DNA from: Legionellaceae bacterium
GTDB taxonomy: Bacteria > Pseudomonadota > Gammaproteobacteria > Legionellales > Legionellaceae
Assembly (NCBI GenBank): GCA_029212505.1
Contig: JARGOS010000001.1
Coordinates: forward strand, 248,001-312,000
Direction of reading: 5' to 3'
Length of the DNA stretch: 64,000 bases
A program made the translations under genes and the position numbers. Numbering within the stretch: position 1 is the stretch's first letter; every line of letters begins with the position of its first letter. Of the stretch, positions 55,343-64,000 are shown piece after piece. Under the pieces are notes generated by a model, which had not been told where the DNA came from, ran no database searches, and saw nothing but the letters and a program-made list of their open reading frames with translations.

Positions 55343-57193
55343 ATGCTTTCATTGGAGATGCTTCAATCTGTTATTAATATAGGAACCGATGCGCATTCCG
55401 TTTCGCAACATGTAGCCTATACACAAGAAACCGTGGATAGTGGTACAAAAAATAAGCTGTGGTCTTTTCGAGCCATTCATTGGTTAGCAAACCTTTCGCT
55501 TTTTCCCTTGCTTGGCTTGTTTCCTGCACTTTATGTTTGGTTGGTTTATGTTGGAACAGCTTTGCTTTTGGGGGCGATTTTTTATCTTGCCTCGGTTGCT
55601 CATCACAATCAAATTGCTGAAAATTTAGCTGAATCTAACGCTATCATTAGCCTGCCTTGGGAGTTTCATAAAAATACCTATTTCATGCGAATCGCAAGGT
55701 TTCTAAGTGACAATTTAGTGTATCCCTTGCTAGCCCTCTACGGTATTTCGCTTGTGGCTTGTGTATTTATGGGTTCACCCTGGTACGCATGCATTGCTGT
55801 CGCTATGTTTGCATTAGATCAGCTCTATCAACGTGAATATCTACCTGATTTTTTAGACATGCCTTATCTATGTCTGAGTGTGACGATGTTACTGCTCGTG
55901 GTTTTTGGTGTCACCAGTTATATCGCGCTGGGGCTTTCTTTGGCGATGATTGCATTTACTGTGATAGATCACATCCTATATTATAAGTTAGGTAAAATCA
56001 GCCCAACCGTACAGTTTCCTAAGAGTCAGGTTTTGGAAGTTGATGCGACTGAAGTTGCCCAACCGTTAGAAACGGTGCTTAAGGCGTATCAAACAGCCCG
56101 CGCTGACTTAGAGCTTCATGTGACGATTGATCACTTTTCTGAAAGCTTTCAGCTCGTGGATAATATTTTACAAAATGTTCCTTCGGTTAATTATCAGCGT
56201 TACTTGACATTATTTGATGCAATTGATTTTGAAAATGTAGACGTTCAAGAGCAGATGTTATGCCAAATGTATTTGCATGATAAATTTAATGGACAAGATT
56301 TACAGGGTTTATCTCAAGATGAGTTAATGGCACGTCAAAAAGATTATTTGAGGCAAGAAATGGTGGTTTTTGTTAAGCGGCTTGAGCAGAAATCCCATCG
56401 TGATTTGACGCATTTGCAAGCAGCCAACATGCATGGGTACGCCCGTTTGTTATTATTAAATATGGAGCATTATTCAGCTGAAGATCAAGCTTCGCTTTTA
56501 CTCGCCATTGCGATGACGACGGGATCACATTGTTATCGCTCGTATCCTGAAAATTTAAGCACGTTTGCTGCTGAAAAAGAGCTCTTATTCAAACCTAATC
56601 TGACGTTGAGAGAGCATGCGCTGCTTGCGGTGCAAGACATTCGGGAAGCGGCTTTCCGAACGTATTATTATGATACCGTACGTAAGCTTATTAAATATAA
56701 AAAATATAAACCTTATAATCCCTTTTGGACGGATGTGGATGATTATTTTACGTATGAAGATTTTGTTTATTGGTTTGGTTTGAATTTTTATTTGCGTAAT
56801 GTAAGTTTTACGATGGGGATCAGGGATGCGTCAGAAGTACTCTGGGACCGTATGATTGCGTTTATGTTTCGTGAGCATGAATATAAACTTTTATTTTGTG
56901 AAACATACGATGTGAAGTATTTAATTGATCGAGCGATTGATCCAAAAGAAAAACTCTACCTTATTTTTTGGGAGTGGTGTGCGGAGCGTGACGTACATAT
57001 CGTGCAATTGGATGATGATTTGATGCCAATACAACGCAATGAAGATGAACTTCGGGCCTTGGCTGAATTGATGTTGCTTGATTTCAATATTGTGGATGTG
57101 AAAACGCCGACTGTTTCACGCCATGCGTTGTTTCAGCCGGCGCCTTGGGTTGTTGATGAAGATGAGGCCTTTTCATGTGGTTACGATACATAA
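55343..57193 (+). CDS. Unknown membrane protein with large soluble C-terminal part
   Basis: A 616-residue product. Hydrophobic helices occupy about residues 50-210 (LSLFPLLGLFPALYVWLVYVG, YPLLALYGISLVACVFMG, LLLVVFGVTSYIALGLSL); the remaining 400 residues are polar and Tyr-rich (YKPYNPFWTDVDDYFTYEDF) with no known motif. No signal peptide. The ATG at 55343 is the likely start; ATG 55358 is in frame. Effector-like by size and layout only. Confidence 0.65.
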   Translation: MLSLEMLQSVINIGTDAHSVSQHVAYTQETVDSGTKNKLWSFRAIHWLANLSLFPLLGLFPALYVWLVYVGTALLLGAIFYLASVAHHNQIAENLAESNAIISLPWEFHKNTYFMRIARFLSDNLVYPLLALYGISLVACVFMGSPWYACIAVAMFALDQLYQREYLPDFLDMPYLCLSVTMLLLVVFGVTSYIALGLSLAMIAFTVIDHILYYKLGKISPTVQFPKSQVLEVDATEVAQPLETVLKAYQTARADLELHVTIDHFSESFQLVDNILQNVPSVNYQRYLTLFDAIDFENVDVQEQMLCQMYLHDKFNGQDLQGLSQDELMARQKDYLRQEMVVFVKRLEQKSHRDLTHLQAANMHGYARLLLLNMEHYSAEDQASLLLAIAMTTGSHCYRSYPENLSTFAAEKELLFKPNLTLREHALLAVQDIREAAFRTYYYDTVRKLIKYKKYKPYNPFWTDVDDYFTYEDFVYWFGLNFYLRNVSFTMGIRDASEVLWDRMIAFMFREHEYKLLFCETYDVKYLIDRAIDPKEKLYLIFWEWCAERDVHIVQLDDDLMPIQRNEDELRALAELMLLDFNIVDVKTPTVSRHALFQPAPWVVDEDEAFSCGYDT

Positions 57194-57274
57194 ATTTGTC
57201 AAATCGACGACAAGATTGATTGAGTCGTCTATACTAACTGTATCGAACGAAATGGTCAGGGTAAGGAGTTATCT

Positions 57275-57535
57275 ATGGAAGCATTGTCTTCAAATGAAGC
57301 AAAAACACACTTTGGCGATCTTCTTATGAAAGTTCAACGTGAACCCGTTCAAATAAATCGAAACGGTAAGCCTGTTGCTATTGTGATATCTATGGATGAT
57401 TATTTGAACTTTGAAACGCTTAAAATGCAGCAGTTAAAAAACAGGGTTGAGCAAGCTAAAGAAGACATTGCTGCTGGTCGTACAGTTGATGGGGACATGC
57501 TGTTTGATCACTTATTAAAAGATGGATCCGATTAA
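57275..57535 (+). CDS. Antitoxin, Phd/YefM family
   Basis: An 86-residue product. The N-terminal DNA-binding fold reads SSNEAKTHFGDLLMKVQREP, then INRNGKPVAIVISMDDYLN, the Phd/YefM signature. The C-terminal helix (KEDIAAGRTVDGD) would wrap the toxin. It overlaps the toxin start by 14 bases. AAGGAG precedes the ATG. Antitoxin of a type II system, expected to repress its own promoter. Confidence 0.9.
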   Translation: MEALSSNEAKTHFGDLLMKVQREPVQINRNGKPVAIVISMDDYLNFETLKMQQLKNRVEQAKEDIAAGRTVDGDMLFDHLLKDGSD

Positions 57536-57845
57536 TATGGGCCAATATTTTTTTACAAAGCATTCACAACAAGATTTAATTCAGTTACGACGTTTTACAC
57601 AGGAAACTTGGGGTGAAAAGCAGTCAGTCGTTTATTTACAAAACTTACAGGATACATTGCAGTTACTGTCAAGCATGCCATCCATGGGAAAAAATTGTTT
57701 TGATGATTTAGGAGAAAATATTTTTCGATTTCCATCGGGTGCCCATATGATCTATTATTTGACGCAACCTGCCGAGGAGGTAGTCGTTATCGCTATTTTT
57801 CATCAAAGCATGGTTCCAACGAAACATCTTGGTTCACGATTATAA
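57522..57845 (+). CDS. Toxin, RelE/ParE family
   Basis: A 107-residue product with the ParE-like fold: FFTKHSQQDLIQLRRFTQE, then ENIFRFPSGAHMIYYLTQP and VVIAIFHQSM near the C-terminus. ParE toxins poison gyrase; RelE toxins cut mRNA, and the catalytic type cannot be decided. ATG 57537 is a possible alternative start. It overlaps the antitoxin, typical for such pairs. Confidence 0.88.
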   Translation: MDPINMGQYFFTKHSQQDLIQLRRFTQETWGEKQSVVYLQNLQDTLQLLSSMPSMGKNCFDDLGENIFRFPSGAHMIYYLTQPAEEVVVIAIFHQSMVPTKHLGSRL

Positions 57846-57858
57846 AGGTAAGATAATC

Positions 57859-58296
57859 ATGAGGGCGCAACTCTCGCATAAACAAACGTATTATTTGCAG
57901 ACCATGGGTATCGAACCTTGGGTGATGCGGCACGCCGAATTAGCCTCCGAATCATCCGGATTAATCACGGTTGTGATCGAGCAACGTCTCGAGAATTCTA
58001 GCCAAAAAAAATTAATGCACGCCATGTTTCAAAGTATAGGTGTTTCAGACAAAATGCTGGATGTGCTGTATGATTCAGAAGCAAAAAATTTAAATCATCA
58101 TATTCAGAAAACAAAGCCTCGCGTGGTGATTGCATTGGGCTGTAAAGTAGACGTTCATGATAAAACACCAGTCTTTATGATGCATCATCCTGCTGATTTA
58201 CTTCAAAATCCAAGTCATAAACGCGACGTTTATCATGCGCTTGGACGAGTTGCTTCATGTTTAATACCCGATATAAATCACAACACGTCGGCCTAA
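57859..58296 (+). CDS. DNA polymerase III psi subunit-like protein (HolD)
   Basis: A 145-residue product. The N-terminal motif YYLQTMGIEPWVMR matches the psi-subunit start (E. coli LQQLGITQWSLR), the part that binds chi. The C-terminal segment (HHPADLLQNPSHKRDVYHALGR) matches the psi C-terminus. Overlap with the pseudopilin gene is 40 bases. It belongs to the clamp-loader; holC is not in the window. Confidence 0.7.
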   Translation: MRAQLSHKQTYYLQTMGIEPWVMRHAELASESSGLITVVIEQRLENSSQKKLMHAMFQSIGVSDKMLDVLYDSEAKNLNHHIQKTKPRVVIALGCKVDVHDKTPVFMMHHPADLLQNPSHKRDVYHALGRVASCLIPDINHNTSA

Positions 58297-58751
58297 CTTG
58301 GATCGAAGTTCTCGTAACGCTCGCGATCGTCGGTGTTTTATGTTCTGCTGGCGTTTCACACTGGCGTGGATTGCAAGTCAAACAAGCCGAACGGCGTTTG
58401 TTCAATGAGGTAGGGCGTGTGCTTATTTTTGCGCGCAATCAAGCTTTATTGCATTCCGAAACCTTGGTGTTACGACCACGGGTTGCGTCAAAAAGTTGGT
58501 CATCAGGTATGGTTCTTGAGTTTAAACATCAGACCCAAGATGGTCGGGCACAACGCTTGCATACATGGTCCTGGCATTATCCCAGTTTATCTTTAAGCTG
58601 GCATGGTTTTTTAGGGGATGATGTATTAGTCATAGAACATCGTCCCGCTCAACTTGCCATGAACGGTTATTTTCAGGTCAACAACACCGAATTAAAGCAC
58701 GTGCGATGGGTGGTCAGTCGTTTTGGTCGTATCCGAGCTGAGCAGTCGTGA
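58257..58751 (+). CDS. FimT/GspH-type pseudopilin
   Basis: A 164-residue minor pilin-like protein. The leader reads MFNTRYKSQHVG, then the prepilin site G/LTWIEVLVTLAIVGVL with the required Glu5 of the mature form. The rest (GRVLIFARNQALLHSETLVL, VLEFKHQTQDG) is typical of FimT/GspH. It would be cut by the prepilin peptidase and join a type IV pilus or type II secretion pseudopilus. Its 3' end overlaps the large opposite-strand gene by 60 bases. Confidence 0.83.
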   Translation: MFNTRYKSQHVGLTWIEVLVTLAIVGVLCSAGVSHWRGLQVKQAERRLFNEVGRVLIFARNQALLHSETLVLRPRVASKSWSSGMVLEFKHQTQDGRAQRLHTWSWHYPSLSLSWHGFLGDDVLVIEHRPAQLAMNGYFQVNNTELKHVRWVVSRFGRIRAEQS

Positions 58752-61700
58752 TGTGCTTGAATCAGCATGCCAAAAGCTGTTTTTTTGCGACGGAGCCGGG
58801 TGGTTGAGCGCAGCTTGTTGATGTTCTTCCCGAGAGTAGGCGCTTATGATCGCGTGTAACCGCCCATGATTTAATATACGTCGATCGTGCTCACCCATCT
58901 TGTTGATGACGTGGGTTAATTGTGTTGTATCAAGCATATGTGATTCATCAGCTGCTTCTTTTAGTTTATGAAGTAGAGTTCTTGCCGTGACTATTTTTTG
59001 TTCCGGGGCTGTATAAGACCAGAAATGACTGAAACAAGAGCTGACTTCTCCTGCGTTAAGCTTAGATTGCTTAATTTCAGCGTAAAGCGCTAAATTTGCC
59101 ATAATTTTTTCAGGTTGATTGCTTATCGATAGTGAAAGCGTGGTCCATCCTTGAGGGTTGAGTGTTTGTGTTAAGGCGGGCAAGTCATGAAATTGGTCTG
59201 CTTGATTTAAGCTCTCAAGTAATGTCGTGACCGTGCTGCATGTGTTGTTCATATCATAGGGTAATTTAAACGTAAAAATTTCTTCTATGGTTTGATTACG
59301 AAGTTTTGTATTTTTTAAGCTTAAAATAAGTTGAATCATCCCGATAAACAGAGGCGTGTTATCCATGTTTCGAGCAAGCGTTAAAATCGATTTATTATGA
59401 GGGCCCTTGTCACGTAACAGCGCATGAAAACTACGTTCTGATAGTGTTGTTTGTAAGGCTTGAATGAGGTTTATGACTTGCGTGGCTTGCAAGGCAAGGG
59501 CGCGATGATAGGCTTCTGGAGCTGTTGCTTTTAAATTTTTTAGGCGCGTTCGTTCTTCAGGCGTTTGGGTAAACATCGCAACTACTAATATGTTTTGGTG
59601 ATCATAATTTTTTTGATTTAATGCATCATCGATATAAGCCTGATCTGAGCGTGAGTGAGCAAAAGACAAAATCAGCGATGTGAGTAATTCAATATGATGT
59701 TTAGCCAGTATAAATAATGCGTTGTCTTTTGATTGATTGATTTTGGTCAGCAATTCAAGCCTGTTCTTGATGGGTATATTGTGTGTGATGTACTGAATAA
59801 ACAGATCGGCAATGGACGCATTCTGAGAAAAAGCCACATGAAGTGTTGTGGAATGGTCCGGCTCCCTTCGACCTAAAATCATGCATTTTTTTTCGAGAGG
59901 CAGTTTATTTAAAAGCGCGAATAACATGCTGTAAATATTTTGCCATCCAACGGTTGTTATTTCTGCTGTTATGTCTGCGCCTAGCGTGAGTGCATATTGA
60001 AAGATGTTTTTTTCTCTGTTTCTATTGATTTCTCTTGTTGGGCCCGATTCGGCTTCGCGACGATGCTTCAAGATCAGTTTATTATCTCGGGAAATTCTGC
60101 TGGTTTTTATCTTTTTAGGTTCTACTTTTTTGGATTCGATTTTTCTGGGTAAAATATTATAAGACAGTACTTGAAAAATATGCTCGATACTCAAATCCTC
60201 AAAAAAAGGCGTTACTTTTGAAAGGTGATTTGATTTGTATTTTATTAACAATCCGAGGGTTGTGAAGTTGGTTGAGGTTTTTTGAAGCATGAGCGTGCTT
60301 ATCGTATGAGGTTCTAAATTTCTAATCACAGAACACAAGGTGGATAGTGTTTGGTCAGGATTTCTTATTGCTACCATGAATGCATTGGTTTGTTGTTGGT
60401 TGGTATCTGTAAGTAAGCTCGTTTGTTTGGTTACAGCTAGTGTAGCTTGTACATTAAGTAAAGCATCTAAATAGGAGGGGTGAGCATGAGCCGCAAGCAT
60501 GAAGCAGGTATTTCCATCACTATTTTTTAGGCTTAGCAGCGAATATATATCGTCATGATTCATTTTTTTTATTTGTCTTAAGATTTCTGTAAAGGCGATA
60601 AAATTTCCGTTGATGATGGATATCATTAAGGCGTTGTTATGCTGATTTTTCGTAAGTTGCTGTAATAAGATATGAAGGCTGGAACGATGGATGTTGGAAA
60701 GGTAGGCCATAAAAGGGTATATTAAATCTTCTTCGTGCTTGCAAATATACCAAAGTATTTTTACCAAGCTTGTTTTTTCTAGTGAGAGCGATAGCTCGGT
60801 TGAGCGCATGGTTTCATGATCAAATGAATATTCTAATTTTTCTAAAAAGAGATTAAGCTTATCTAGATATTGTTTTTTGCATATTGCTTCGTGGGTATGT
60901 TGTATTTTGTATAAAAGCAGCGTTTTGCAGTTAGATTGTAAAACATGGGCCACATTGATCGTGACAATATTTTCTGTGATGAGCTTTAACAGCAAGCGCT
61001 TCGCGTAATCATCCCAGTGGATTTGTTCTTTGAGTTTGTTGTGTTTGTCATAGAATAAAGATGTTTTGTGTGAACGTTCTAAATCAATCAGTGGGCTTAA
61101 AAAGTGTGTTGACAGATGTTTTAATTTCTCTTGGAGAATAAAGCGGTGGTAGATGATTTTTGCAGCTTTAATTAAATACTGAAGCGTGTCACTTACACTG
61201 TTCGTATAAAATTCTTCTATGCCGAATCTTATGGAATCCTTTTGAAGCATGACCTGACCTACAAAATAGTCCTGCAGACCACTGTTACGTGAGGCTCTGT
61301 TATTTAAACGAGGTGGAGAGCAGAAGTCCCCTAGCTCACTTTTGATTGAGCTGGCTCTGTTGATTAATGGACCAACAAAAAATGCCTGCTCTTCTTCACT
61401 GCTGATTCTTCGTGCTTCACTGCTGAATAAATCGGGAGAATAATACCCTCCTAAATCATTTTCAACCAAACTTTCTTCATGAGGTGTTTGATCATCTTTT
61501 ATAATCTGTAAAGTATAAGGTATGTTCTGGCCAATGTTTGTTTTAAGTAAAATGGCGGTTTTAAAGTAAGTCACATAGTGCTCAAAATCTTTGGCGTGCT
61601 GGAAGGCTTGTTGCCTAATAATTTCTCGACGATACATGAGCAGGTAAGCATCGAGCGTTGTGCCATGATGAAAGATAAACTCCAGCATGAGCAGGTTGTC

Positions 61701-61778
61701 ATAACTTTCTTTTTTACTTCCTGTGATGGCACTAAAAAAGAGATTAAATAATATGTCTTGTAACTCATCGCCTTGCAC
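58692..61778 (-). CDS. Very large unknown protein with ankyrin-like parts (main frame)
   Basis: A 1028-residue frame beginning GTG at 61778, but open back to the A run at 61896, so the real start is likely upstream (see the next entry). No signal peptide. Diverged ankyrin-like segments include DGNTCFMLAAHAHPSYLDAL and WQNIYSMLFALLNKLPLEKK. A repeated NRAS / FVG unit lies at about residues 135-175 (FFVGPLINRASS, NNRASRNSGLQDYFVGQ). A Ser/Thr-rich tail ends the protein. Not a known family; effector-like by size and context. Confidence 0.75.
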   Translation of the reverse strand: MQGDELQDILFNLFFSAITGSKKESYDNLLMLEFIFHHGTTLDAYLLMYRREIIRQQAFQHAKDFEHYVTYFKTAILLKTNIGQNIPYTLQIIKDDQTPHEESLVENDLGGYYSPDLFSSEARRISSEEEQAFFVGPLINRASSIKSELGDFCSPPRLNNRASRNSGLQDYFVGQVMLQKDSIRFGIEEFYTNSVSDTLQYLIKAAKIIYHRFILQEKLKHLSTHFLSPLIDLERSHKTSLFYDKHNKLKEQIHWDDYAKRLLLKLITENIVTINVAHVLQSNCKTLLLYKIQHTHEAICKKQYLDKLNLFLEKLEYSFDHETMRSTELSLSLEKTSLVKILWYICKHEEDLIYPFMAYLSNIHRSSLHILLQQLTKNQHNNALMISIINGNFIAFTEILRQIKKMNHDDIYSLLSLKNSDGNTCFMLAAHAHPSYLDALLNVQATLAVTKQTSLLTDTNQQQTNAFMVAIRNPDQTLSTLCSVIRNLEPHTISTLMLQKTSTNFTTLGLLIKYKSNHLSKVTPFFEDLSIEHIFQVLSYNILPRKIESKKVEPKKIKTSRISRDNKLILKHRREAESGPTREINRNREKNIFQYALTLGADITAEITTVGWQNIYSMLFALLNKLPLEKKCMILGRREPDHSTTLHVAFSQNASIADLFIQYITHNIPIKNRLELLTKINQSKDNALFILAKHHIELLTSLILSFAHSRSDQAYIDDALNQKNYDHQNILVVAMFTQTPEERTRLKNLKATAPEAYHRALALQATQVINLIQALQTTLSERSFHALLRDKGPHNKSILTLARNMDNTPLFIGMIQLILSLKNTKLRNQTIEEIFTFKLPYDMNNTCSTVTTLLESLNQADQFHDLPALTQTLNPQGWTTLSLSISNQPEKIMANLALYAEIKQSKLNAGEVSSCFSHFWSYTAPEQKIVTARTLLHKLKEAADESHMLDTTQLTHVINKMGEHDRRILNHGRLHAIISAYSREEHQQAALNHPAPSQKNSFWHADSSTSRLLSSDTTKTTDHPSHVL

Positions 61779-61870
61779 TTCTGTCGAGATATTGACAAGC
61801 TTGTCGTATAAAAAACAAAGGATTTCAATTTTCCAAAACAGTGTGGCTGAAAACGGGTTGGAGAGTTTAT

Positions 61871-62038
61871 TTAAACAATAAGAAAATTTTTTTTTTCTTC
61901 CGAGGACTTATGACAATCAAGATTAAAACTAAAACGGGTGTAAACGTAATCCACCATTTCTTGCAATGAAGCCTTAGACGGAATCGTTTCAACATGATCT
62001 TCCCTAACAGCATTTTCTGAGCGCATTTCTAATTTCAT
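61871..62038 (-). CDS. N-terminal frame of the large protein (frame-shifted)
   Basis: A 55-residue frame from ATG 62038, preceded by AGAGG, that stops at TAA 61871 soon after a run of ten A. Its sequence (MKLEMRSENAVREDHVETIP) is hydrophilic like the protein downstream. One extra A, or a -1 slip, would carry it straight into the large frame, giving about 1115 codons. Either two fragments of a broken gene or a gene expressed by slippage. Confidence 0.6.
   Translation of the reverse strand: MKLEMRSENAVREDHVETIPSKASLQEMVDYVYTRFSFNLDCHKSSEEKKNFLIV
61887..61896 (-). other. A10 run, candidate slippage site
   Basis: Ten A on the coding (minus) strand, exactly at the junction of the two frames. In RNA such a run allows transcript slippage or -1 ribosomal shifting; in DNA it is prone to indels. 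Confidence 0.6.
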
Positions 62039-62183
62039 CAATGACCTCTCTTAAATGACCTTCCTTCCTGTCTTAAAAATTACGTGTTCTTTTTGCAATA
62101 ATCAAGAGCTACTGCTTTATTACAACGCAATGACAAAAATGGTGGTTTTTATGTGATTCAAATACGAGCCCTAAGAAAACATG

Positions 62184-62211
62184 TTGATTAAATTGAACAC
62201 CATGATATGAT
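62184..62211 (+). promoter_or_regulatory. Promoter of glyA
   Basis: TTGATT and TATGAT are separated by 16 bases, 41 bases before the glyA ATG. Confidence 0.5.
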
Positions 62212-62251
62212 GGGCCATGCAATGAATGGGCGATTAAGATAAGGACCGCGA

Positions 62252-63505
62252 ATGTTTGATTACACTGACACGATAGCCACCTTTGATGATGCGCTTTGGC
62301 AAGCGATGGATGCTGAACGTCGTCGGCAAGAAGATCATATTGAATTAATTGCTTCTGAGAATTATGTGACGCCTCGCGTGCTTGAAGCTCAAGGTTCTCA
62401 ACTTACGAATAAATATGCCGAAGGTTACCCTAGCAAACGGTATTATGGTGGGTGTGAGCATGTGGATCGCGTCGAAGAACTGGCGATTGAGCGAGCTAAA
62501 AAATTATTTTCTGCTGATTTTGTGAATGTGCAGCCTCACTCAGGATCACAAGCCAATGCAGCCGTTATGATGGCCTTGCTTAATCCTGGTGATAAAATTC
62601 TTGGCATGTCACTGCCGCATGGTGGGCATTTAACGCATGGATCACCGGTTAATTTTTCAGGAAAACTCTATGAAGTGGCCTCGTACGGTGTCGATGAACA
62701 AACAGGCTTGATTGATTATGCAGCACTTGAAAAACAAGTGTTAGAATATCAACCTAAGCTGATTATTGCTGGATTTTCTGCTTATTCACAAGTGGTGGAT
62801 TGGGCGCGTTTTCGTGAATTAGCGGATAAAGTGGGCGCGTATTTATTGGCGGATATGGCGCATGTAGCCGGTTTAGTTGCTGCTGATTTATACCCATCGC
62901 CGGTGCCGTATGCCGATGTGGTGACCAGCACCACGCATAAAACACTACGAGGCCCTCGCGGCGGTATTATTTTAGGTAAAGCAAACGAAGCAATTGAGAA
63001 AAAAATTAAATCAGCTGTTTTTCCTGGTACACAAGGTGGTCCTTTGATGCATGTGATTGCTGCAAAAGCGGTTGCGTTTGAAGAGGCCTTGCAGCCGTCG
63101 TTTAAAGATTATCAAGTTCAAGTCTTACGTAATGCAACCGTGATGGCACGTGTGTTACAAGAGCGAGGGTATCCAATCCTCTCAGGAGGTACCAACAATC
63201 ATTTGGTGATGGTGAATTTGATGGATAAATCCATCACGGGTAAAGAGGCCGAAGAGGCTTTGGGGCGTGCCAATTTAACCGTGAATAAAAATTCGGTGCC
63301 CAACGATAAACGCTCGCCTTTTGTAACCAGCGGACTGCGTTTAGGTACACCAGCTGTGACAACACGAGGGTTTGGTGAAGCCGAAGTTGAAAAATTAACG
63401 CATTGGATGGCAGATATTTTAGATGATGTTCATGATGAAGAGACCATTACACAAACACGTGAACGTGTGCTGACATTATGCCGGGAATTTCCTGTTTATC
63501 GTTAG
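62252..63505 (+). CDS. glyA: Serine hydroxymethyltransferase
   Basis: PLP enzyme that converts serine and THF to glycine and 5,10-methylene-THF. The PLP lysine lies in [16 protein letters not shown], the N-terminal [20 protein letters not shown] and YGGCEHVD are conserved. Length 417 residues equals E. coli GlyA. First gene of glyA-nrdR, an arrangement common in gammaproteobacteria. Confidence 0.97.
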   Translation: MFDYTDTIATFDDALWQAMDAERRRQEDHIELIASENYVTPRVLEAQGSQLTNKYAEGYPSKRYYGGCEHVDRVEELAIERAKKLFSADFVNVQPHSGSQANAAVMMALLNPGDKILGMSLPHGGHLTHGSPVNFSGKLYEVASYGVDEQTGLIDYAALEKQVLEYQPKLIIAGFSAYSQVVDWARFRELADKVGAYLLADMAHVAGLVAADLYPSPVPYADVVTSTTHKTLRGPRGGIILGKANEAIEKKIKSAVFPGTQGGPLMHVIAAKAVAFEEALQPSFKDYQVQVLRNATVMARVLQERGYPILSGGTNNHLVMVNLMDKSITGKEAEEALGRANLTVNKNSVPNDKRSPFVTSGLRLGTPAVTTRGFGEAEVEKLTHWMADILDDVHDEETITQTRERVLTLCREFPVYR

Positions 63506-63525
63506 AAACGTAGGTGGTATTTAAA

Positions 63526-63987
63526 ATGTATTGTCCTTTTTGTCAGGCAGAAGAAACGAAGGTGATTGATTCACGTTTGGTTGCGGCGGGAGAGCAAGTA
63601 CGCCGACGCCGCCAATGCATGACATGCCAAGAACGGTTTACAACGTTTGAATCGGCAGAACTCGTGATGCCTCTCGTGGTTAAACGAGATGGTCGACGCG
63701 AAGCGTTTTGTGTTAAAAATTTACGAGCAGGGATGTTACGTGCCCTAGAAAAACGTCCGGTGAGTGCTGATGCACTCGAAGATGCTATCGTTGCTATTTT
63801 GAAAAATATCAGGCATCAAGGTGAGCGCGAAATTGATTCACGCCGGGTGGGGGATTGGGTGATGGAGCATTTATATGGGCTCGATCATGTTGCTTACGTC
63901 CGTTTTGCGTCGGTTTATAAACGATTTAAGGATGTAAGTGATTTTCGTCAAGCCATTGAAAAAATGAGTGATGATTTAGGGGCTTGA
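63526..63987 (+). CDS. nrdR: Transcriptional repressor NrdR
   Basis: Zinc-ribbon and ATP-cone repressor of ribonucleotide reductase genes. Zinc cysteines: [13 protein letters not shown] and [17 protein letters not shown]; the ATP-cone follows ([28 protein letters not shown]). Length 153 residues is normal. AGGTGG precedes ATG 63526; the frame also opens at 63514. It follows glyA by 20 bases and its stop lies at the window end. Confidence 0.95.
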   Translation: MYCPFCQAEETKVIDSRLVAAGEQVRRRRQCMTCQERFTTFESAELVMPLVVKRDGRREAFCVKNLRAGMLRALEKRPVSADALEDAIVAILKNIRHQGEREIDSRRVGDWVMEHLYGLDHVAYVRFASVYKRFKDVSDFRQAIEKMSDDLGA

Positions 63988-64000
63988 AGTGACAGGTGAT

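Overview
The window reads as chromosome of a gammaproteobacterium of the Legionellales type (Legionella/Coxiella relatives). Housekeeping genes such as bamD, lepA-lepB-rnc, fis, rnpB, ispA-xseB, valS and glyA-nrdR, and a detached gspL-gspM pair, sit among long AT-rich genes with eukaryote-like content: ankyrin repeats, a Ser/Thr kinase, a HAD-ankyrin fusion and large soluble proteins with membrane segments. That mix is typical of intracellular bacteria with a Dot/Icm secretion system. No unambiguous dot/icm gene lies in the window, apart from one OmpA-type lipoprotein that could be IcmN/DotK-like. The placement is inferred from gene content only.

Layout. 1-5.8 kb: end of a secreted protein, tRNA-Ser, bamD, wrbA, two ExoIII paralogues and small unknown proteins. 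6-9.6 kb: an NfrA/NfrB-like pair, predicted to be a c-di-GMP-controlled glycan synthase and outer-membrane exporter. 9.6-15.2 kb: rpmE, a short malic enzyme and three tandem MFS paralogues. 15.3-18.7 kb (minus strand): dam, ppiB, an aromatic amino acid permease and the OmpA-like lipoprotein. 18.9-24.3 kb: a HIT-motif protein, an alpha/beta hydrolase with membrane segments, an IscA-type protein, fis and an ankyrin protein. 24.3-28.1 kb: rnpB convergent with lepA-lepB-rnc. 28.2-33.8 kb: mltB, gspLM, a cold shock gene, a SPOR lipoprotein and dgt. 33.9-38.7 kb: tRNA-Glu/Ala, a translationally coupled regulator-aminotransferase-cyclodeaminase operon, a PQ-loop protein, ispA and xseB. 38.8-44 kb (minus strand): an effector-like block made of an unknown protein, the HAD-ankyrin fusion and the kinase, interrupted by bcp.

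44.4-49.2 kb is a compact integrative element. It is bounded by a 57-bp direct repeat of the 3' part of a CAU-anticodon tRNA gene and carries an integrase, an AbiE toxin-antitoxin pair preceded by a large inverted repeat, a metallophosphoesterase and two gene fragments. 49.3-58.8 kb: valS, a second aromatic permease, an HSD10-like dehydrogenase, two unknown proteins, a Phd/ParE-type toxin-antitoxin pair, a HolD-like psi subunit and a FimT/GspH-like pseudopilin. 58.7-62 kb: a very large unknown protein whose 5' end lies in another frame, across a run of ten A. The window ends with glyA and nrdR.

The most notable items are the A10 frame junction (about 1115 codons if joined), the tRNA-bounded AbiE island with its probable operator, the HAD-ankyrin and kinase genes, the NfrAB-type system, and tRNA trailer hairpins that include the CCA ends. 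No CRISPR array, rRNA gene or complete insertion sequence was seen.
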